A stretch of 64,000 nucleotides of DNA, taken from the NCBI RefSeq assembly GCF_014529535.1, contig NW_023503307.1, forward strand, positions 4,747,887 to 4,811,886, in the 5' to 3' direction. The position numbers and the translations under genes are program-made. Every line of letters starts with the position of its first letter. Position 1 is the stretch's first letter. This stretch comes from Bradysia coprophila (taxonomy: Eukaryota; Arthropoda; Insecta; Diptera; Sciaridae). Shown piece after piece: positions 57,640 through 64,000 of the stretch. Below the pieces are notes generated by a model. That model searched no databases, was not told the DNA's origin, and was given only the letters and a program-made list of their open reading frames with translations.

Positions 57640-59790
57640 AAAAAACAAATATTTACAATAAATAAAAATCATCAACTCTATTACGTCCCAAAGTCCCCAA
57701 GATGCAACTAGCGTTTCTCCGTTGAATTGCAATAGAAACCTTTTGCAATAGGTAATCTATGGAGCGTGGTTCGCCAGAAGCTTTTCGCATTAATGAACCC
57801 AATTTCTTAATAAATGTACTTGTTTCGGCACTAGAATCATGATTCAAAATCAATTGGTGTAAATAAATAATTTTCTTTTAAACGTATGTAATGATTATGC
57901 TTGAATCTTTCAGCATTATCTGCAATTGATCCAGATTTTTTGGATGATTGACTTATATAAGATGGAGCTAGTGTGTCTCTAATGGTTAAATTCCACAAAG
58001 TCGGTTTACCGTGACTCCATGGAATTAGAGTCACATCGTCCGGTCTTTTACCGAAGGTTGTAACAGATTCGGAAAACCTGCAGAGGAAAATGCATGAGAA
58101 AAGATTTTATTAACTTCACCATGTCCTGGAATCCATCCTCCGCTTTTATTGCAAGATAAACCGTGTAAGCGGTTCTTCTTTCCACAAATACATTTATGTT
58201 CCTCGCATATTTGGCTGCCCAAACGAAGACCAACAGCAATTCTTGCAGAATTGTTATCTAATAGTAGGCCTAACTGACTCGATGGAACCACTTTCAGCCA
58301 TTTTGAAGACTCTTTAGTTGATGACGCAAGTAGTCGAGCACGAGCAGTCGGCTCACTAGAATCAAACATTTCCGATCCTTGGGAGATCCCAATTCTTTTG
58401 CTCTTTCCTAAGGATATCATTGTCTGGAACACAATCTTGAGGGATTGCCTCAATCATACGCAAAACCAAGTCATCAATTATTTGTAAATTAAACTTTTGA
58501 AGTAATTCATTTGACAAATCTGATGATGAATAAACAGATGACAAATAGGCTGGTACTGCCAAATCTTCTACTTTTCTAATACCCATACCCCCAAAAGACA
58601 ATGGGAGAGACGCCTGATCCCATGAAAACCCGTCCACCCTCGTGTTAGTTAGTAATCCAGCGTAGAACGGAAAATCTCGTCTACAGCTTTAAGCTTATCC
58701 AACAACAAAAAAGCCTTACAAGGACGCAACAAGTAATTAAACCTACAACTACTCAAAGATTTCCCAAGCAAGATGAACATCCATCAACTTCAAACGATCA
58801 CACATCAAACTAATTGACTCTATCTTCGAAGAAAACATTCTTTCTAAACTTAATTCGAAGATCGGCCTAAAATGAGCCTAAAATATGAAGTGAAGACTGA
58901 TCAACCCTTTTAATCCCTGGCAACAGAGCTGAATATCAGCATACATGCAAGCCTCGTCCTCAGCAGAAGCATTCACAAAAAATACTTTACACTTATCCGC
59001 CTGATGTTTCACAAAAGGACAATACCTTCCTAATATCCTGCAGAACAGCTGACAGAACATCACCTACAGTACCATCGTCTAAATACCACCCATTTAACCT
59101 AGACACGAGAGACTGAGTCATTCTCATAATACCAATACAAAAACCAGGAGGACCTAAAGGATCACCCTGCCGATACCCTCTTTTAGAAAAAAGCGTTTCA
59201 TCAGTAAAATAAAGATTTGAAGGAAGCCTGTACGCCTGCTGCAACAATGGCAACAACTCCGGACAAACGTCCTTCACTTCTCCTAGCATGAACTTCCTAA
59301 CGCATTCCTAAAGTCAAACTTAACAAGCACCATTGGTTCAGCATGAACAGTCATACAAAACCAAGCATGAACCAATGCTTCAGCACCACCCTCAATGCCG
59401 AAACCCCACTGAAACGGCTTCAACTTTTCAACTAACTTTTCCCTATAATATTAATACACGCAATTTTCCCTGCTAAGCGTCTCCAAACAACCCCAACCGC
59501 TATTAGCCTTACATCAGTTTCTCCCTTCAAAAGAGCAGTCAAAGAAGCACCAAAAAGGATCTTCGTAACTTCACTCTGCACTTTACCACCCTTGGTAACA
59601 TCCATAAATGCAGGAGTCTTTTTTAACAATCGATTTGCTGAATCACCACAAGCAAAAGATATAAGATCTTTTAAGTGTCTAGGACGTAACCGACGTAACC
59701 CATCAATCCCTCCAGAAGAACTCACCGGAAAACTTCTAATAACCCTAATAACATCCTCAATAGCAAATCTTAAATGGAGTCAAAATCAAT
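57640..59790 (-). mobile_element. Decayed retroelement with reverse transcriptase and possible nuclease domain
   Basis: Minus-strand frames, broken by several frameshifts, give RT blocks in the right order: SSSGGIDGLRRLRPRHLKDL (near 59720), VGVVWRRLAGKIAC (near 59460), GYRQGDPLGP (near 59170), the catalytic WYLDDGTVGD (near 59075) and a downstream SFGGMGIRK (near 58590). Next come CKCICGKK-like and LHGLSCNKSGGW cysteine motifs near 58150. A KRPDDVTLIPW ... LWNLTIRD pattern near 58040-57970 could be a PD-(D/E)XK nuclease core, as in LINEs that lack an AP endonuclease. The end reads GEPRSIDYLLQKVSIAIQRR. I know the type from invertebrate genomes but cannot assign a clade with confidence. Confidence 0.8.
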
Positions 59791-59938
59791 GAACGTCAAC
59801 ACAAGGTATGGTCGAATGTCAAACTTTGTATGGAGCGGAGGACATAGCGATTACATATGAGCGGTGAGTTTGTTTATATGAAATCGCCATGTCCTCCGGT
59901 TTGTATGAACAGACCATACCTGGTTTGTACATTCATTG
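59787..59938. repeat. 152-bp imperfect inverted repeat
   Basis: CAATGAACGTCAACACAAGG, TATGGTC and GGAGGACATAGCGATT in the left half are found inverted in the right half (AATCGCCATGTCCTCC, GACCATACC, GTACATTCATTG). It abuts the 5' side of the retroelement remnant. Probably a MITE. Confidence 0.65.
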
Positions 59939-60496
59939 GTCAAAATTAAAGCATTGCAGTCTGGTGAAAAATGCAATTGAAAAATAAAAATTTTCTTGTG
60001 GAAGGTTTGCTGTTCCTAACAAGTTGAAAATTCAAAAATGAGACACCCGATCTTCCAACAAAAATGTTCTTCATTTAACTCCAATTCTTCATGTTAACAC
60101 CAATTTTGATGACTTCCGCGACCTGATGTAGGACGATAATGCTCGTGAGCTCTGAGTCTGTAAATGTATGTAGATTTGGATTATTTTGTTTTATAGGGAT
60201 CTTGAAGGAATAAAGCCATCTTTGTAAATTATCTTATGTCTATCTTGTGAAGCAATAAGACATCATTGTCTTCTAGCACTCAGGCAGGCTTACACTTACG
60301 GATGCAAGGAACACATTTCAAAATATTGCCGCCGAAATACGAAACAAGTGAAATGAAACTAAATTTTATTTTTGACACATTTGACAGCATAACAAAGCAA
60401 CGTGTTTTCATTGTGAAATAAACATCAGCTTCAGGCAGTTGTTAATATTATCGAGAGAAACAATTTGTATTTAAAAAAAAGTGCAACAAACCAACA
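59939..60496. promoter_or_regulatory. Upstream region of Rtc1
   Basis: Unique AT-rich sequence with no recognised gene or repeat; it should contain the Rtc1 promoter and 5' UTR. Confidence 0.45.
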
Positions 60497-61777
60497 ATGA
60501 CAGCAATTATTGAGAATAACCTATTAACATACAGCGGGAGCAATTATTTAAAGCAACGACTTGTACTCGCAACACTCAGTGGTAAAGCGGTTCGGATAAA
60601 CAATATTCGTAGTGAGCACGATGCACCGGGACTGCGCGACTACGAAGCTAGTCTCATTCGATTACTCGATAAAATCACAAATGGAACCAAAATTGAGATA
60701 ACAGAAAGTGGAACGTCACTTTATTACCGACCAGGTCTACTTGACGGTGGAAGTGTACAACATAACTGCAATGTAGACAGAGGAATCGGTAAGTTAATCC
60801 ATTAAACGTGACTAGGCGACAAAAATTAGAGTTTTTTTGTGTACTTCAATTCAGGATATTACCTTGACGTCCTCATAGCGTTAGGACCATTTTGTAAGGT
60901 TCCGTTGAATGCAACGTTAAAGGGTGTTACAAACAGCAGCGATAGTCCATCGGTGGACTACATTAAATCGTCAGCTTTACAGACATTGAAGAAATTTTTG
61001 GTCGTCGACGATGGTCTTGAACTCAAGATCAAGCAGCGAGGGTTAAAGCCGCTGGGCGGTGGTGAAATTGTATTCAAATGTCCAGTTCGAAAAAATCTTC
61101 GTGCAATTCAATTCGAAAAACCTGGAATGGTGAAACGTATTCGTGGAACTGTCTACGCATCAAAGGTGTCACCAGCTTTTGCCAATAGAACTATTGAAGC
61201 GGCTAAAGGAGTTCTGTTGAATTTTTTGCCCGACATTTACTTGTATTCTGATCAGACAAAAGGCAAACAGGCTGGTAATAGTCCCGGATTCGGTATCAAC
61301 TTGGTTGCCGAAACAACAGACGGTGTTTTTTACTCGACCGACGTGGTTTCAAATGCAGTGTCATCGGTAAGCTCGGCGAATTATTCATTTGAAAGTAATT
61401 TTTCATAATTCTACCTTCTGTTCTCCAAGGGTCAAGATCCATCGATTCCAGAAGATCTGGGCGTAGCTGCTGCACATAAATTACTCGAAGAAATATACCG
61501 CGGCGGTTGTGTCGATTCAAGTTTTCAATGGCTGGTTGCATTATTCATGGCATTAGCTCAGAAGGATGTGTCGAAATTTCTAGTCGGACCATTCACTGGC
61601 TACACAATACACTTTTTACAGCATTTACGTGAATTTTTCTCAATCACATTCAAATTGGATAATCCAAAACGGGAAATTGATGAGGATGAAGACGATGATT
61701 GCTTGCCGGGAGCAAAGAAAGTGTTAATGACATGTATTGGTATTGGATACGTGAATATGAATAAAAGAACAAATTGA
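60497..61777 (+). CDS. Rtc1: RNA 3'-terminal phosphate cyclase-like protein (Rcl1 type)
   Basis: A nucleolar factor of the RCL1 branch of the RNA cyclase fold. Family members work with Bms1 in the small-subunit processome for early 18S pre-rRNA cleavage and are not active cyclases. Exons 60497-60788, 60855-61366 and 61430-61777 give 383 residues (family about 370-385). Landmarks are LTYSGSNYLKQRLVLATLSG, the IRSEHDAPGLRDYE block, YYRPGLLDGG, GYYLDVLIALGPFCKVPLN, IKQRGLKPLGGGE and the C-terminal half with VSPAFANRTIEAAKG. The choice of RCL1 over true RtcA cyclase rests on overall similarity and the missing catalytic His context; I did not align it. Confidence 0.92.
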
Positions 61778-61852
61778 TCGGATCTTATTGGCGGCTTTGC
61801 TTCACGAACAGGAACTGCAGTCAGCAGATTTCGGAAAAAAAAATCGAAGGTC

Positions 61853-61858
61853 AATAAA
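61853..61858 (+). terminator. Polyadenylation signal of Rtc1
   Basis: AATAAA 76 bp after the stop codon. Confidence 0.6.
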
Positions 61859-62834
61859 CACACGAAAACGAGACTTTTCAACTTTTATCCCTAGTTATGC
61901 TTTTGAAACCTAAACCAAGAATAATCGTATAGTCTTTGATCAACACTCTTTCTATTTCATAAATCAGAATATTCCAAATAGTTTCATCATTCGATAAATC
62001 ATAAGCTCTCTACAAATGACGTTTAAAAATAGTACATTTCGTACCTAGGACTAAAGGTCTTTTTTAGCGTGTGAAAAGTTTCCAGACAGAGCCGAAAGCG
62101 AGGTCTGGAATCGAATACGCAAAAAAAGACTTTTAGTCCGTGGTATTCTCACACGCTAAAAAAGACTTTTATTCCTAGGTACGAAATGTACTATTTTGTG
62201 CCTTAGAATTATAATTCGATGTTTTTCGTCACTGCACGCACCTACGACCTACGTGATTTCCTTGTTATTGTTTGTGTGTTCCGTCTCATTATGATTCTTA
62301 CGGCACAAAAAACGTAGTTCGTAACTCGTGATGAAAGCAGAATTTTTCGGCTTACGACTAGTCCTGAAAAATTCCACTTTTCATCACTCGTAACGAAAAA
62401 TACTATTCTGATCAACCATAAGTTCTTCAGATTGCGGATTAGTAACAGCAACAAAATATTCGCCATCAGAAATTGGAAAAAGACCTCACTAGGCTAGCCT
62501 ATCCCTATCAATTAATTAGTAACATGTTCAACGTGCCTTTTTAATTATTTTTTCTTCTTTAATTATTCAGAGAAATAGTACATTTCGTACCTAGGACTAA
62601 AATGGTTTTTTAGCGTGTGAGAGGTTTCCAGACAGAGCCTGGACTTTTACGTGTTACGGCATGTTTCATTTTCATTTACATTTCCTAATCACGTAAGCCA
62701 TTGCACTTACGAGGTTCCAAGTTGTTCCCCTTCGGGTCGGGCTGTAACACCCCACTTATCAAATACACAACTTGGAACCTAGGACAAGCTTACGACTAGT
62801 ACCGAAAATTTCAACTTTTCATCACTCGTACAAA
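61859..62834. other. Repeat cluster between Rtc1 and the ADP-ribosyltransferase
   Basis: Nearly the whole interval is repeats: a foldback (62028-62195), a hairpin around 62308-62397 (CGTAACTCGTGATGAAA / TTTCATCACTCGTAACG type), the start of another foldback (62574), and a second copy of the GCTTACGACTAGT...ATCACTCGTA segment (62350-62392 and 62788-62830). Confidence 0.8.
62028..62195. repeat. Foldback repeat CCTAGGACTAAAAGTC, copy 2
   Basis: Arms 62028-62074 and 62149-62195 (47 bp) are nearly perfect inverted copies beginning AATAGTACATTTCGTACCTA and containing TTTTTTAGCGTGTGA; the spacer is 74 bp. Related copies are at 19424-19582 and 62574-62846. Confidence 0.85.
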
Positions 62835-62846
62835 ATGTGCTATTTT
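62574..62846. repeat. Foldback repeat copy 3 with extra inserted sequence
   Basis: The left end AATAGTACATTTCGTACCTA at 62574 has its inverted partner at about 62826-62846 (TCGTACAAAATGTGCTATTT). In between are a stretch shared with 17290-17352, and a 13-bp hairpin GGTTCCAAGTTGT / ACAACTTGGAACC (62714-62779). The right terminus overlaps the first codons of the next open frame. Confidence 0.65.
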
Positions 62847-63650
62847 GCTTTTATATTGGTTATCAGCCTAGTCATTACCCGGGGTAATCATTTTCTTTGC
62901 AAACGCCGTTGTGAGTCTCTTATAACCAGTCGATTTTTTTTTAGAAAAATGACACGGGAACCATTTCGAATAAAAAGATATGTGGAAGACAATCCCAAAG
63001 AGGGAATTATTCAACTAGGATCGAGCCAACCACCAACGATAGAATTTCCATTCAGTGATACATTGTTTCAAAAATCTGACGAATATGTTTTGGGCGCAGA
63101 CGAATAATCTTGAATTGCAAGAAGCTTGGGAAGAGGGTACGCGAAGATTCATGTTGCAAAAAGATAAACTTCGAAGAGTGTTTGGAAACGATAACTACGC
63201 CATTGCTGCAATAGCTTATACACTGGAGAGTCCACCAATGTACAAAAATTTCAATAAAGACACACGGGATTATAGAAACGGAACCACTGACTACCGTTAC
63301 AACGGCTATTTGTGTTTGATGTACAGATCCGTTGGAAGTCGGGGGGAACTATTTCCAGTTCTTGCAAAGAATCTGTACAGAGGTATCAGCATGAAATTTA
63401 ACACCAGACCAGGTATGTACGTGTGCTTTCGAAGCTTTACATCAACATCACTCAGTAGAGCACAAAGTATGAAGTTTACAATGGCCCCTGGGGCTAGCAC
63501 TTTGTTGGAATTTTGGAATGCTTACGGTCTTTCAATGGTCTTCTTCCGTACACATTGTTTATCGTTAAAGGTGTAACGGAATATGGAAATGGACTGACAG
63601 TAATACAACTTGATTGTTTGAGGCAGACATCACGCGGAACATACCAATAA
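62835..63650 (+). pseudogene. Broken secreted-type mono-ADP-ribosyltransferase (ecto-ART family)
   Basis: An intronless ART-like gene. From ATG 62835 a hydrophobic leader (MCYFAFILVISLVITRG) resembles a signal peptide, and that frame runs to a stop at about 63105. The ART core continues in another frame from about 63085: AWEEGTRRF, AIAAIAYTLESPPMYKNFN, LCLMYRS, then NLYRG with the NAD-binding Arg at 63379, and FTSTS at 63436-63450, the R and S elements of R-S-E ARTs. That frame stops at 63576. A third frame then resembles the last strands (LFIVKGVTEY) and ends at 63648 with an overlapping AATAAA. The expected catalytic E-x-E is in none of these frames. Two frame breaks and no E-x-E point to an inactive copy. 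Such enzymes transfer ADP-ribose to arginine. Confidence 0.72.
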
Positions 63651-63651
63651 A

Positions 63652-64000
63652 CGGTTCGAATTAATGCAAATTTGTGATAAGTGAGCACTGTCCATATTTT
63701 TTGTATTAAAAAATTGAAGCCAAAATCGCAAAATTTTATTCCCTTTTTTTGTACAAGCGGATAGTTTCTGTCTAACATCTTGCAGAGTTAAACAACAATG
63801 CTTATTTCTAGACATAAGTGCCGATGCACAGTTGACCATGTACCTCAAATTAAAACCGTTTGTATCACTTTTTATCATAAATTTAGTCTAATATCCTAAA
63901 TCAATGTGCACCTCCACTACATATAAAGTACTGAAACGGATCTGTCTGCTGTTGGTATGGATTGTTGATGACGGAATAGATTTTCCGGATCGTATTTCGT
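63652..64000. other. Window end, nothing recognised
   Basis: AT-rich sequence following the ADP-ribosyltransferase remnant. Open frames on both strands are short and do not resemble proteins. Confidence 0.5.

Noticed and set aside
62911-62944. 34-nt GT-AG interval in the ADP-ribosyltransferase leader as an intron
   Set aside because: Too short to be spliced in insects, and the frame is already open through it; it also would not repair the later break.

Overview
The window is nuclear DNA of an insect, most likely a lower dipteran (a fungus-gnat-like fly is my guess; the species is not provable from this sequence). The reasons are strong AT bias, many GT-AG introns of about 55-85 bp beside a few of 1-4 kb, proteins that follow their Drosophila orthologues almost residue for residue (kinesin heavy chain, integrin betaPS, AP-1 gamma, U1-70K), and intergenic DNA packed with short inverted-repeat transposons. 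All identifications come from reading translations and recalled families; no database search was run.

Layout: 1-4793 (-) 5' part of kinesin heavy chain, with a 4.1 kb first coding intron. 6273-7986 (+) Bap60, a SWI/SNF subunit, divergent from Khc. 10077-15003 (-) U1 snRNP 70K, head to head with 15498-16248 (+) Arfrp1, a Golgi GTPase. 20381-26620 (+) the gamma subunit of the AP-1 clathrin adaptor, twelve coding exons. 26621-39095 is gene-poor and holds a composite foldback element, a 5'-truncated jockey-type LINE with clear target duplications, and several MITEs. 39096-46620 (-) integrin beta (myospheroid), with two mutually exclusive 85-nt exons that swap part of the ligand-binding domain. 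46621-51991 is gene-poor with a 496-bp inverted-repeat element and a tRNA-derived SINE. 51992-55799 (+) a protein with two dsRNA-binding domains, probably DIP1. 57080-59790 holds two dead retroelement remnants. 60497-61777 (+) Rtc1/RCL1, a pre-rRNA processing factor. 62835-63650 (+) a broken mono-ADP-ribosyltransferase gene whose start codon lies in the end of a foldback repeat.

The genes are mostly housekeeping functions (motor transport, chromatin remodelling, splicing, Golgi traffic, adhesion, rRNA processing) and do not form one pathway; Arfrp1 and AP-1 gamma both act at the trans-Golgi network. Several orthologues (mys, Bap60, AP-1gamma, DIP1, probably Arfrp1 and Rtc1) are, as I remember, X-linked in Drosophila, which suggests Muller element A ancestry. 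The most unusual content is the mobile DNA: at least five inverted-repeat elements with identifiable 8-bp target duplications, and the decayed ADP-ribosyltransferase.
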